NCBI GenBank assembly: GCA_965243695.1
Contig: CBDEWC010000014.1
Coordinates: 744,001 to 808,000, forward strand
Source: JAKVCB01 sp965243695
GTDB taxonomy: Bacteria > Planctomycetota > Planctomycetia > Pirellulales > Lacipirellulaceae
Length of the DNA: 64,000 nucleotides
Direction: 5' to 3'
The notes beneath the pieces were generated by a model. That model was not told the origin of the DNA. It was given only the letters and a program-made list of their open reading frames with translations, and ran no database searches. Shown piece after piece: positions 45,050-54,691 of this stretch (position 1 is its first letter; every line of letters starts with the position of its first letter). A program made the translations under genes and the position numbers.

Positions 45050-45079
45050 TTGACGTCTTGCTTGGCGTCAAGTTATAAT
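45050..45079 (+). promoter_or_regulatory. Sigma-70-type promoter with an inverted repeat over the -35
   Basis: TTGACG (45050-45055), an 18-base spacer and a perfect TATAAT (45074-45079). The -35 is one arm of TTGACG-N10-CGTCAA (45050-45071), which looks like an operator. It serves the gene at 45292 with a leader of about 205 bases. The 314-base gap between trpA and that gene contains nothing else that I can support. Confidence 0.6.
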
Positions 45080-45291
45080 AGATAGGGTTGAGCTCCTCTG
45101 GCAGTGTGATTCTGGTAGTGATTCATGCCGAATGCCTGCCGAAGCCAACCCACATTACGTTTGCCTTTGGCGGTGGGTTGCTCGCTTCGTAACGTACCCC
45201 CCCCACGGCAAAAAGCATGTAGTGTCGACGGGCCATTTTTGGTACCGTTGCCACCGCGGGAAGTACCGGAGCCCCCAATAGAGGATTACCC

Positions 45292-45819
45292 ATGGTTGAA
45301 GGCCGTCGTAGCGAAGTGTTGCGTCGTTTTTTTTCAGGGGTTACAGAATATGCTTTTTGTACGGAGATAGGAGTTGCCGATCCTCCCCTGGTCGATTACC
45401 TCTCCGAAATGCTTGTCCGGTTCGTTCGCAACGAAGAAATTTATTCGGTGCGTGATGTGCGAGGCAAGCGGCTCGATCGAGTTGCCGACATGCTTGCCGA
45501 GGCCCAGCAACGGCAAGGCCCGGCTCGACGCCAGGTGCATCGTCAAATAGGGGATTTCATCCTCTTTTGGACAGGTCTCTATCCGGAAGTCATCGACAGT
45601 GTTCGCCAGAAGGGCGGCAAAGATTCCCTGATCGATTATCCTACGCAGGGCAAGCGAGCCTACTATATCGCCAGTACGATTGCTGTTGATAAGGAGTATG
45701 CCCCCAGCGAGGTGCTTGAGCGGCTTAGCAAACAGTTTGAACTGTGCGTCTATGGCTTGTCAGAAGTTCGTCGTCAGTGGGAAGAACGCGACGGAGATTC
45801 GCCGCTTTTGGTCAACTGA
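45292..45819 (+). CDS. Conserved hypothetical protein, 175 residues
   Basis: A soluble, mainly helical protein with no signal peptide. It contains SEVLRRFFSGVTEYAF, YLSEMLVRFVRNEEIY, VHRQIGDFILFWTGLYPE, and AYYIASTIAV. Its regular sequence and coding bias make it real. I recall similar proteins as conserved planctomycete hypotheticals, with no function known. The promoter with an inverted repeat at 45050-45079 suggests that it is regulated on its own. Confidence 0.68.
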   Translation: MVEGRRSEVLRRFFSGVTEYAFCTEIGVADPPLVDYLSEMLVRFVRNEEIYSVRDVRGKRLDRVADMLAEAQQRQGPARRQVHRQIGDFILFWTGLYPEVIDSVRQKGGKDSLIDYPTQGKRAYYIASTIAVDKEYAPSEVLERLSKQFELCVYGLSEVRRQWEERDGDSPLLVN

Positions 45820-45955
45820 TCCGCTTTAGACTCGAGCGATTTTTGAGGAATGACCTCAAGCCGGGAGTTTAGCGGAAAGATCAACAGTCGTCCGACTTCC
45901 GGCAACGCGAGCGACTTCTTTAGCACGCGCTGTTGTGCCCTGGTCGGTTCGGGCT

Positions 45956-46672
45956 TCATTCAGAGAACTCGCGCAAAAGTCGCGGCGGCGTGCCAATGTC
46001 GATGACCTCGACAAAGCCAGTGTAGGTTTGCGAGATAGACGTTTTGAATCCCTGCTTGTGTGCCACAAACGTACAAGTGTGATTTGCCCGTACCGTAGGT
46101 GATCCGGGTTGACCCGTGTCACAGTCGAGTCCACTGGGAACGTCCACCGCTAATCGGCGAACAGGTTGCCGATTCATCGCACGGATCGCGTCATCCAGTG
46201 GCGGGCGGGGGTCACCGCTGGACCCGGTCCCAAGCAGTGCATCGACGATCCACATTCCGTGCTGAATTGGTTCACCCGTTGTTCCAGACCGGTCGTCCTT
46301 CCATTTGGCGGCAACTTCAGGCCAGCGGATGATTGGCACATCGGACCGCCTGAGAATTTCGTAGTTGGTTCGCGCGTCGCCAGTTAGCCTATGCGGATCG
46401 TGCAAAAGAATGGTTCGACAACGCACGCCACGGATTTCCAGGTGCCGGGCAATCACAAAGCCGTCGCCGGCGTTGTTACCCTTGCCGCAGAGTATTTCCA
46501 CATTAGGTCGTGATGTGAGCGGAGTGAGAATTTGTGGATCGAGCTGAATCAGTGCTTCGGCAACTCCGCGCCCCGCATTTTCCATCAACACCAGGCCGCT
46601 CATGTGATACTCATCGATTGCCCGACGATCGACCGTGCGTGATTGTTCGCGAGAAAGAAAGGGAGTAGCCAT
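45956..46672 (-). CDS. nnrE: NAD(P)H-hydrate epimerase (YjeF N-terminal type)
   Basis: A 238-residue stand-alone epimerase that interconverts R and S forms of damaged, hydrated NAD(P)H. Family marks are SREQSRTVDRRAI at the start, LMENAGRGVA, CGKGNNAGDGFVIARHL and VDALLGTGSSGDPR; the proton-relay Asp is in AVDVPSGLDCDTG. The ATG at 46672 has an AGGA site; the longer frame to 46717 is unneeded. The C-terminal dehydratase domain of the bifunctional form is absent, so a separate dehydratase gene must exist elsewhere. Confidence 0.92.
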   Translation of the reverse strand: MATPFLSREQSRTVDRRAIDEYHMSGLVLMENAGRGVAEALIQLDPQILTPLTSRPNVEILCGKGNNAGDGFVIARHLEIRGVRCRTILLHDPHRLTGDARTNYEILRRSDVPIIRWPEVAAKWKDDRSGTTGEPIQHGMWIVDALLGTGSSGDPRPPLDDAIRAMNRQPVRRLAVDVPSGLDCDTGQPGSPTVRANHTCTFVAHKQGFKTSISQTYTGFVEVIDIGTPPRLLREFSE

Positions 46673-46801
46673 GGTCCTGTGATTATGACCCCTTTTGCTG
46701 GAGTTGACACGTACCATCGTTGCAAAAGATGAAATCGGTGCCCGACGCCAGGCAAACGTTTTGGCCTGACGTCGGGCGACATGCAGTTCGTTGGAAGGGA
46801 G

Positions 46802-49180
46802 TTACCACCGGTACGTTTGCCCGCCCAGCTTACAGACGACTGGTTCATCCAGCACGAAATACTTGGCAACCTGCTTGCCATGACGACTAATCAAGTCAAA
46901 GTATTCCTGGCTAAAGCGTTCGATTTTCTCAGCGTTGTCTTCCTCTTTTTCGGTCACGGATGAGTCAATCCAGCGGCCCTCACGCAGGAAAAACGTTTTT
47001 CGTCCCAGAGCGCAAATAGTTGTGCAGGCGATCTGCTTGTCCTGGCGATGGTCAAAGAACATAACTCCTCGGCCAAGGTTGTCTACCAGTTTTTCGCCTT
47101 GGGCTTTGCCGAGCATGGGGACAGAGTTGTGGGGCCGACCATAGTTGGCGCCACCACTGGCGCTACCACCGGCCATACCGAACCCACTACCAAAACCACC
47201 ACCGTAGGCGGAGGCTGGTGCCCTTTTTGCGTTTTTGAGTTGTCCTTTTGCAAACCGTTGCAGCATGCCTTCGCGTCCACTGGCCTGCCGGAGGTCTCGT
47301 GCCGCGACCGAGGAGCGGTCACGGTTTTCAGCTATATTTCGAATATTGCTGGTCTCATCGGCCAAAAATGATGTGTAGGGCGTCAAAATCCCATGTTCAG
47401 TTGCCAGGGTAACAAGTTCCGTTGTTAATTCCTCCTGGTGTCCGTTGAGGTCAAGTTCATCGATGATCTCTCCGACGCGCCGAGTCGCCCACAGTTTCGC
47501 GACAAAGGCATTGGTGTCGTCGTCGCTTTGTTTTGCGAATTTGGCGGGAAATTCGAAAGACTTCGCGTTACCACCCACTGCTCCCTGCAACGTTACCTTG
47601 GCGGTGCCGTGACCTCGATATCGACCAACGAGTACCACTTGATCGCCGGCAAACAAATCAAAAGACCCTTTTGGGTAGACACGATTGGTAGCTGAAACTC
47701 CTGGAGAGGGGTTCATTTCCAGATCGAATCCGGCAGTCACGTTGGTCATGACAGGTGCCTTGATGCGGGTAACCAACGTACTGACAGCGACCTCGATATC
47801 TTCGGTGGGCCGCACATATTCAGATTGTCCGAAGTTAGCACCTGCCAGCCTGTCGAGTAGCCGACTGTTAACGTTGTAGCCCACACCGAAAGGAAAGAGT
47901 CGTGCGCGCACACGGTTCGTTTTCTGGCAGTTGGCGACAATGGCTGCTTCACCCGTTTCTCCCGTGGTGGGCAGACCGTCGGTCAGGAAAATAACATAGG
48001 CGGGTTGGCTGCTATCCTGGAGCATGTTCATGCCACGTACCAATGCTGCATTGATGTTGGTACTGCCACCTGTATAAATTCCCTCCACGAATCCCAGGGC
48101 GGCTTGCCTTGATTGACTATCGAACTGTTGGAGTTCGGGTCGAAACGATTCAACTTTGCTGTCGTAAGTTACAATGTTAAACAGGTCACCTTGCCGCAGG
48201 TTGTTGAGTACGAACTTCAATGCTTCCTTGGCTTGCGTGATCTTTTCGCCACTCATGCTTCCAGAACGATCGACGACAAACACCACAGTTTTGGCCGTTT
48301 TGACCACAGGCTCCGACTTGATTTTCGGGCTGGCCAAAAGCAGGAAGTAGCCATCCTGGTCACCGGTCGGTCGATAGCTGAGCAGGCTGGCGCTAATGCC
48401 GGTAACGGTCGAATCGTAAAAAAGCCGAAAATCTTCAACAGGCAGGGTGTTTGTTGATTCATGGGTGACGATTGCGTGGTACTGGTCGGGACGATCGAGC
48501 TTGACCGCATGCGTGGCGGAATAGATGTTTGTGATAGGCGACTGGCTCTCGATCACGACTCGGATCTTGAGTTGTTCAAGCGGCGCGGAAGTGTACTTGG
48601 CAGCCCGCAGTGGAAAAAGAAAATCGGTCAGCCCATGTGTGTGACGGCAGAGTTGAGTGTAGCGGAGCGTTACTGTACGTTTTGCGCCGGCAGGTACCGG
48701 AAATACGCTCGTCCGAAACAACCCACTTCCGACCCATTCCAGAAGAGCTGGATCGCGATTCTTGCGGACTATTGTTTCGTAGGTCTGGCGGGCTTGGTCG
48801 GCTGGTAGAAGCGCGGCGTCGTATTCTTTACCGTCGATCAGCAAGGTTAGCTGGTCAATGGCTCCGTCGTAGGGAAGCGGAAACAAAAAAGCGACTTCCA
48901 TCTGTCGACGACTCGTATTCACAAACGTCTGCGCAACCTGTACCTGGGCAATTTGATCCCGCAGCGTAGCATTGACCTCGATGGACTCGATTTTGTAGCT
49001 GCCTGACGTTGGTGTGGGGTTGGGGCGGACGCGTGGGCGTGGCAGGCGGGTTTTTCGGTCGGGCCGCACGTCGACAAGCAGTCCCTGGGCGGCAACTGGT
49101 TGTACATAGCAGGCTACCAGTCCACCACAGAAAGCCAGCAAGAGAAGAGAAAAACCACGCGAAAAGTTTGTGTCGACCAC
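46802..49180 (-). CDS. VIT and von Willebrand factor A domain protein
   Basis: A 792-residue exported protein. The start is a GTG at 49180, followed by a signal peptide (FSLLLLAFCGGLVACYVQPVAA). A VIT domain spans about 60-190 (NATLRDQIAQVQVAQTFVN, FPLPYDGAIDQL). A vWA domain spans about 295-470 with an intact metal site (DRSGSMSG, GGSTN, FLTDGLPT). The C-terminal part has a Gly-rich stretch (ASAYGGGFGSGFGMAGG) and a small conserved end domain with RWIDSSV. By analogy with inter-alpha-inhibitor-like proteins it should bind protein or matrix at the cell surface. Single-gene transcript. Confidence 0.88.
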   Translation of the reverse strand: MVDTNFSRGFSLLLLAFCGGLVACYVQPVAAQGLLVDVRPDRKTRLPRPRVRPNPTPTSGSYKIESIEVNATLRDQIAQVQVAQTFVNTSRRQMEVAFLFPLPYDGAIDQLTLLIDGKEYDAALLPADQARQTYETIVRKNRDPALLEWVGSGLFRTSVFPVPAGAKRTVTLRYTQLCRHTHGLTDFLFPLRAAKYTSAPLEQLKIRVVIESQSPITNIYSATHAVKLDRPDQYHAIVTHESTNTLPVEDFRLFYDSTVTGISASLLSYRPTGDQDGYFLLLASPKIKSEPVVKTAKTVVFVVDRSGSMSGEKITQAKEALKFVLNNLRQGDLFNIVTYDSKVESFRPELQQFDSQSRQAALGFVEGIYTGGSTNINAALVRGMNMLQDSSQPAYVIFLTDGLPTTGETGEAAIVANCQKTNRVRARLFPFGVGYNVNSRLLDRLAGANFGQSEYVRPTEDIEVAVSTLVTRIKAPVMTNVTAGFDLEMNPSPGVSATNRVYPKGSFDLFAGDQVVLVGRYRGHGTAKVTLQGAVGGNAKSFEFPAKFAKQSDDDTNAFVAKLWATRRVGEIIDELDLNGHQEELTTELVTLATEHGILTPYTSFLADETSNIRNIAENRDRSSVAARDLRQASGREGMLQRFAKGQLKNAKRAPASAYGGGFGSGFGMAGGSASGGANYGRPHNSVPMLGKAQGEKLVDNLGRGVMFFDHRQDKQIACTTICALGRKTFFLREGRWIDSSVTEKEEDNAEKIERFSQEYFDLISRHGKQVAKYFVLDEPVVCKLGGQTYRW

Positions 49181-49530
49181 GAGATTGGCTCCGAGTTCAG
49201 GTTGGGAATTGGGGAAGGTTGTTGCCTGCTAGCGGCCAGGACTCTGCGCAACTTTTGAGACGAGCTACCCGGACAAAAAGTTCCCGCATATCGGTTTTTC
49301 CCCACAAAGAGCTCTGGTTTCCCCTCAAACCGCCCAGGCTTCGTCGGCGGTGTATTTTCACTGGGTAAAGATTGCACTTGCCGACTAGGGCAGACTTGAG
49401 GAAGATCCGCCGCGGTTTTGTGCCTTGTGGATCGGGCCGACAAGGCCTGCGGCATCCTTACCGTCCAGGCCCTGTCGACGTCGCAGGGGTGGTCATGTCG
49501 GTGCTTTCTGTTCCGGTCGTTTGTTTGCGT

Positions 49531-50523
49531 ATGGATTCGATGTTGGATCGCCGATTTATTCTGCTGACTTTTGCCGTGTTCGCTGGTTGCCACCCGAATT
49601 GGATAGGGATGCCTGGCAAGCGGGTGTCTGAACCGGTTGCTGTAACATCCCCTGTATGGATGACTCCCGGTACGGATCCTGTCGTCATTTATGAGACCGA
49701 TCCGGTTGTTGTGCAGCCGCCACCGTCCGTCCCGATTGTGTCGGGGCCTGTTTTGGCACAAGTTCCTCCGCCGGTTGCGGTGCTTCCACAACCGGTCGTT
49801 CCGATCGTACCTGGGCCTGCCTTGGTACAAGTGCCTCTGCCCGTTACGGTGCTCCCACAGCCTGCAGTACCGATGGTCGTTCCCGAGCAGGTTCCTGCAC
49901 CACCGGAGACCCCAATACCTTCTCCCCAGCTGCCAGGTGTACTCGGAGGCACGAATCTATCTTCGGATTTGGGGTTTCCCAGTGGCCCGTCGAACCTCGT
50001 GAAGTTGCCGAACCCGCTTTATGTGCCAGTTGGTAATGACGAGGTGGCATGGGAAAAGATTACCGGAGTTGTCAGCGAGTACTTCCGGATCGCAGAGGAA
50101 CGGCGGGCACGGCGTTCGCCAGAAGTTTTGATTGATGGGACGATTGCTACGGCTCCGCTTGCCGGTGCAACGATCTTCGAACCACAACGAAAAGATTCTG
50201 TTGGCGCATTCAACCGCTGGCAGAGTACCTTTCAGACGATTCGTCGGTTTGCCATCATTGACGTACGGCCTGATCCCACTGGGTACCTGGTGAGCATAAC
50301 AGTGGAAAAACAACTTGAAGACCTCCTTCGGCCACAGGAGTCGACAGCCGGTCAGGCAATTCTGCAGTACGACAACACGATTCCCTTGCGGGACAAGTTC
50401 GAGGTTAGTCGCACCCGTGAGTCAGGACTGTGGATTCCGCTGGGCAGGGATATTGCTCTGGAGCAGCAGATGCTGGCCAACATTCAGGCACAATTTGCCA
50501 GCCCGGTTCCTGTCAGGCGATAA
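49531..50523 (+). CDS. Proline-rich lipoprotein
   Basis: A 330-residue exported protein. The ATG at 49531 (or 49540) leads into a lipoprotein signal with lipobox FAVFAGC near residue 18. The frame runs further upstream but without a usable signal. Residues about 60-140 are Pro/Val-rich repeats (QVPPPVAVLPQPVVP), probably a spacer through the periplasm or cell wall. The C-terminal 170 residues form a conserved alpha/beta domain (WEKITGVVSEYFRIAEERR, FNRWQSTFQTIRRFAIIDV) that I associate with planctomycete lipoproteins of unknown role. Confidence 0.74.
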   Translation: MDSMLDRRFILLTFAVFAGCHPNWIGMPGKRVSEPVAVTSPVWMTPGTDPVVIYETDPVVVQPPPSVPIVSGPVLAQVPPPVAVLPQPVVPIVPGPALVQVPLPVTVLPQPAVPMVVPEQVPAPPETPIPSPQLPGVLGGTNLSSDLGFPSGPSNLVKLPNPLYVPVGNDEVAWEKITGVVSEYFRIAEERRARRSPEVLIDGTIATAPLAGATIFEPQRKDSVGAFNRWQSTFQTIRRFAIIDVRPDPTGYLVSITVEKQLEDLLRPQESTAGQAILQYDNTIPLRDKFEVSRTRESGLWIPLGRDIALEQQMLANIQAQFASPVPVRR

Positions 50524-50985
50524 AGGTCAAGTACGGTCGAAGGCCTCGTATATTGAGGCATTCAATTTAGAGTGGTTGTGTCATCTGAGCATTCTTAGGT
50601 GCAGAATTGGGTGTCGCCAAGATTCTTTTACGCCCGCTAAAAAAGCACTATCGAAAAGCACTATCGAAACGCACTATCGAAAAGCGTCTTTCATCGTGAT
50701 CCACTAGACGCACATCGCTCCCCCCTGTTTCTAGATCTTCCAACCTCTGCCAGTGGCACTTGGCCCCACAGCAAGACTGCGGAACACGGGTTAATTTTTG
50801 GTTGGCTACAAATCTTGGACACTCTGGCTGTCGCCGCAGTGCCTCGCTTGGGGCTGGGATATCCCCTAGAATAAAAAATCTCCACAAGCGCCGGATCAGC
50901 GAGACTGTGTGAGGTGTAAAGCTCTCTGGCGGTCCTTGAGGTTGTCTGTAGGTCGTGGTCCCACATCCAGTCAGGAGAAACTCTC
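50524..50985. other. 462-base spacer with a hairpin and short tandem repeats
   Basis: A GCCTC-N7-GAGGC hairpin (50543-50559) may end the lipoprotein transcript. Three 13-bp repeats with core GCACTATCGAAA (50645-50683, one mismatch) lie in the middle. No gene was recognised. Confidence 0.5.
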
Positions 50986-53900
50986 ATGCTCATCAAAAAC
51001 CATTCACGCTGGCCTCGCATGATCGTTTGTTTGGTCCTGGCCGGCGTTCTGGGACCATTGCTGTCGAGTCATGCATGGGCCGAGTCGCAAGCCCGTGCAG
51101 TGGCTCGGCAACTGGTCGAGCGGGCCGGTACGCAACGGGGTATTTGTGCGGTATTGGGGGGTGACCCAGCCGTGGCATTGGAGATGGCTCGCCTCAGTGA
51201 ACTCTTGGTCAACGCCCGACAACCAAACCGCAAGGAGGCCCGTGAGCTGATGAAACGGTCTGATGCAGCCGGTTACGGAATTCGGCGCCTGGCGGTCGAA
51301 TCGGGTCCACTCGACAAGCTTCCTTACGCCGATCGGTTGATTGACATGGTCGTTGTTCCACCAAGGACTTCCGAGCCACGTTCCCAGTTATCGATGCAGG
51401 AAATAATGCGGGTACTGCGCCCCGGAGGAACGGCAATTCTTGCCGCAGGGGATCAGGCGGGTGATGCTGAGCGGCTTGCCGAGCGCGCCCGCGACGGAGG
51501 TGCGATTGACGTCGTCACCTGGACGGACAATCACGGGAGCTGGATGCAGTGCTTCAGTCCGCCACTTGCCGGGGCGGACAATTGGTCCCACTGGGAAAAG
51601 GGGCCCGACAACAATCCCGTATCCACCGATGCGATCATTCGGGCACCCTACATGACCCAGTTTCTGGCCGGGCCGTTCTATATTGGCATGCCCTCGGTCA
51701 CGACCGCCGCCGGTGGACGTACGTTTTTGGCCATCGGGAACATTGCCCATCACCCGCGAGAGTGGGACATCCTCTACACGTTGATCGCTCGCAACGGCTA
51801 CAACGGCACCGAGCTCTGGCGGCGGAAACTTCCGGAGGGGTATCTGGTGCATCGATCCGCTTTTGTGGCAACCGACGACACGTTCTACATGATCGACAGG
51901 GATCGTTGCCTGATGCTGGACGCCCAAACGGGGCAACAGCGGGGAATGATCCAACCGGAAGAAGTACTGGGCCAGTGGAAATGGATGGTCCTTCAAGACG
52001 ACGTCCTTTATTTTTTGTGTGGCAAGCCAGATCCTGCTGCGGAGACCAAGAAGGGTGATCGGTCGTTTGGTGGATGGAGTTGGGGCGACCTCAGCCGTGC
52101 CTACTACAAGAGTCGCATGCCACACGGTTTTGGCGACACCTTGTGTGCCTACGACCTGAAGGAGAACAAGGTACTGTGGACACACAAGGAAGAGCGATTG
52201 ATCGATTCTCGTGGCATGGCTATGACCGGGGGCAAGCTTTTTCTTTATTGTCCCGACCTGCACCTCCGCTGTTTAGAGACCGAGTCGGGAGATATCCTAT
52301 GGACTCATGACGACCCGCAAACCTTGCAGTTGATTGAACAACCTGGCAAGGGCCTGACCTCCACACCCGGTTTCCGCACATCCTGCCTGGCGATGGCGAC
52401 GCCAGCGGCGCTGATTATACAGGGCCAGACGCGGATGAACGTGATCGCCGTCGCGACCCACAGCGGCTCGTTGCTCTGGTCCAAGAAAAAGATCACTAAT
52501 AATCCCAACGCGATCTATATCGACGACAAGGTGATCCTGGGCGTGGGACCGGGTGGTAACCAGGTGGCGATCGATCCAGCATCGGGTGGGGTGCGAGAAG
52601 ATTTGCAGTTTCAAAAGCTGGCTTGCGCACGGCTGACGGCCAGCACCGATTCGGTCTTCTGCCGCGGCGAGGGAATGTTGCGATTCGACCGTCAAACCAA
52701 GCAAGTGCTGGTTGATGGTTCCGCTCGGCCAGCATGCAATGATGGGGCTATTCCGGCCAATGGGATGTTGTACATCGGTCCCTGGCAATGCGACTGCAAC
52801 CTTTCACTCATCGGTTTTATCGGACGATGCTCGGCCGGGGACTTTCGCTTCGATTACGAGTCCACCTCCGAACGGCTTGAACCAGGAGAGGGCGATCTCC
52901 AAGCGGTCCAACCACTACCGATTCGGGAAAATGACTGGTCCACCTACCGTGGCAACAATTCGCGTTCCGCATCGTCGGCCGTCAAATTAGCTGAAAAAAC
53001 CCAGCTCCATTGGGAATACAATCCGTCTATGGAGTTTGTGCCGACGTCGCCCACTGCGGCCGGTGGGCTGGTTTTTTTGGGTGGCGATGATGGAAAAGTC
53101 CGGGCACTGGACGCATCCAGTGGGCAACTCCGCTGGGAATATGCCACTCCGAGTCCGGTCAAGTATCCGCCTACGATCTGGCAGGGGAGAGCCTATTTTG
53201 GCAGTGGCGATGGATATGTCTATGCGTTGGAAGCCGCTACCGGCCGACTGTTATGGCGATTTCATGCCGCACCTGTCGATCGCCACATACCTGTTTACGG
53301 GTCTCTCAGTTCCACCTGGCCAGTGCAGTCGGGAGTTTTAATTCGCAACGGGGTCGCTTACTTTGCCGCCGGGATCATTGATTATGACGGAACGTACGTC
53401 TATGCGGTGGATGCAAAGACCGGTGAACTCCGGTGGCAAAACAACTCTTCCGGTCATTTAAATCCAACGTTGCGCAAAGGCATTAGCGCGCAGGGCAACC
53501 TTACGACTTGCGGCGGCGAGTTGCTGATGGCCGGTGGCAACCAGGTTTCGCCAGCGCGGTTTGATCTGCAGACCGGCGCGTGTTTGTCCGGTTCGCTGGA
53601 AGACGGGAATCCCAAGCAAAACAACGGAAAATTTGTGGGAGTCTTTGGCGACCAGACGGTGATTGTGGGGGGGCGTATCCTTTACTCATCCTCCCGGAAT
53701 GTTTCGACCAAGGGTAAGTTTGAGGCAGTTACCGGTGACCAGCGACATCGGCTGAACTTTGGAGGTATTCCTCCTGCCTGGGATGACCAGACCGTTGTGA
53801 TGGTCAATTACCAGCACGGAGCGCTGACCTGTTGCGAGGCGGCGCAGGTCCAAGCATTACTGGCACCCCAAGTTGGTGAAAACGCCAAAAAAATCAGTGG

Positions 53901-54207
53901 GACTGTGGCTGAACAACTCAGTCGGGACGATACGGTTCGGTGGGGATACAGCTTGGGACGAGAGCAGCGGTTTGAGGTGCTTTCTTTAGCCGTTTGTACC
54001 GGCGACGTGGTTGCAGTGCTGCAACATCAACAAGGGAGGCGGGCCCAGCCCGAGTGGTCCGTTTCCGCTTGGGAAACCGAGACAGGCAAACCGCGATTTC
54101 AACATCGTTTTTCCAATGAGCCACTACCGGGCGGACTGCTGGTGGACCATGATGGGCGCGTGGTGGTCGTGATGTTGGATGGAAGTGTCCTCTGCTATGG
54201 CTCTTAG
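50986..54207 (+). CDS. Exported fusion of a methyltransferase-like domain with a PQQ-type beta-propeller
   Basis: A 1073-residue protein; an AGGAGAAA site precedes the ATG. A signal peptide (MIVCLVLAGVLGPLLSSHAWA) is followed at about 35-190 by a fold like class I SAM methyltransferases (CAVLGGDPAVALEMARL, YADRLIDMVVVP, EIMRVLRPGGTAILA). The glycine-rich motif I is reduced, so catalysis is doubtful. The remaining 870 residues are PQQ-like propeller repeats (DAQTGQQRGMI, ALDASSGQLRWEYA, ALEAATGRLLWRFHA, AVDAKTGELRWQN) in two arrays. Such secreted MTase-propeller proteins are common in planctomycetes and uncharacterised. A redox or ligand-binding role outside the cytoplasm is inferred. Confidence 0.85.
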   Translation: MLIKNHSRWPRMIVCLVLAGVLGPLLSSHAWAESQARAVARQLVERAGTQRGICAVLGGDPAVALEMARLSELLVNARQPNRKEARELMKRSDAAGYGIRRLAVESGPLDKLPYADRLIDMVVVPPRTSEPRSQLSMQEIMRVLRPGGTAILAAGDQAGDAERLAERARDGGAIDVVTWTDNHGSWMQCFSPPLAGADNWSHWEKGPDNNPVSTDAIIRAPYMTQFLAGPFYIGMPSVTTAAGGRTFLAIGNIAHHPREWDILYTLIARNGYNGTELWRRKLPEGYLVHRSAFVATDDTFYMIDRDRCLMLDAQTGQQRGMIQPEEVLGQWKWMVLQDDVLYFLCGKPDPAAETKKGDRSFGGWSWGDLSRAYYKSRMPHGFGDTLCAYDLKENKVLWTHKEERLIDSRGMAMTGGKLFLYCPDLHLRCLETESGDILWTHDDPQTLQLIEQPGKGLTSTPGFRTSCLAMATPAALIIQGQTRMNVIAVATHSGSLLWSKKKITNNPNAIYIDDKVILGVGPGGNQVAIDPASGGVREDLQFQKLACARLTASTDSVFCRGEGMLRFDRQTKQVLVDGSARPACNDGAIPANGMLYIGPWQCDCNLSLIGFIGRCSAGDFRFDYESTSERLEPGEGDLQAVQPLPIRENDWSTYRGNNSRSASSAVKLAEKTQLHWEYNPSMEFVPTSPTAAGGLVFLGGDDGKVRALDASSGQLRWEYATPSPVKYPPTIWQGRAYFGSGDGYVYALEAATGRLLWRFHAAPVDRHIPVYGSLSSTWPVQSGVLIRNGVAYFAAGIIDYDGTYVYAVDAKTGELRWQNNSSGHLNPTLRKGISAQGNLTTCGGELLMAGGNQVSPARFDLQTGACLSGSLEDGNPKQNNGKFVGVFGDQTVIVGGRILYSSSRNVSTKGKFEAVTGDQRHRLNFGGIPPAWDDQTVVMVNYQHGALTCCEAAQVQALLAPQVGENAKKISGTVAEQLSRDDTVRWGYSLGREQRFEVLSLAVCTGDVVAVLQHQQGRRAQPEWSVSAWETETGKPRFQHRFSNEPLPGGLLVDHDGRVVVVMLDGSVLCYGS

Positions 54208-54691
54208 AACCCTTGTGACGTCATTGGCCCGTAACATGGTGCCAGTAATCACACTTGCCTCGTCCGATGCGTCTCCCCACGCCGTTTATAATTACGAGTT
54301 TGGCTTGAGATTTCATTCTCAGACTGCTCCACTTGCAGCATACATTTTCAGCCACTCTTTCAGGGCGCGGTAGTCAACAAGGGAAATTCTGACAAGAAGG
54401 TGCGCCATGGTATGTAGCTTGAGAGACTCCGTTTGGAGCGATCTATGACCAACCATGGATTGGAAGGTTTGTTGGAACGACTTTCTGTCGTCGTTTTCCG
54501 TACGGGAACCAAAACCGGAAAAAAAGAAACACGCGACGCTGGAGAGGTGCATCTGGGCGATCACGATTCAAGACACACTTTGCCAGCGGGTGTCAAAGAA
54601 TCTTGGCGACCCCCCCAATTCTGCAGACCCGATTTGTCGGCACGATCTGGGGCGTACTCAGCTTGTCGCGGTGTGGATTCGTTGCAATTTC
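54208..54691. other. 484-base spacer between convergent genes
   Basis: Frames of 80-100 codons exist on both strands but none has a ribosome site, a recognisable domain or convincing coding character. No terminator hairpin with a T-tract was found. Confidence 0.4.
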
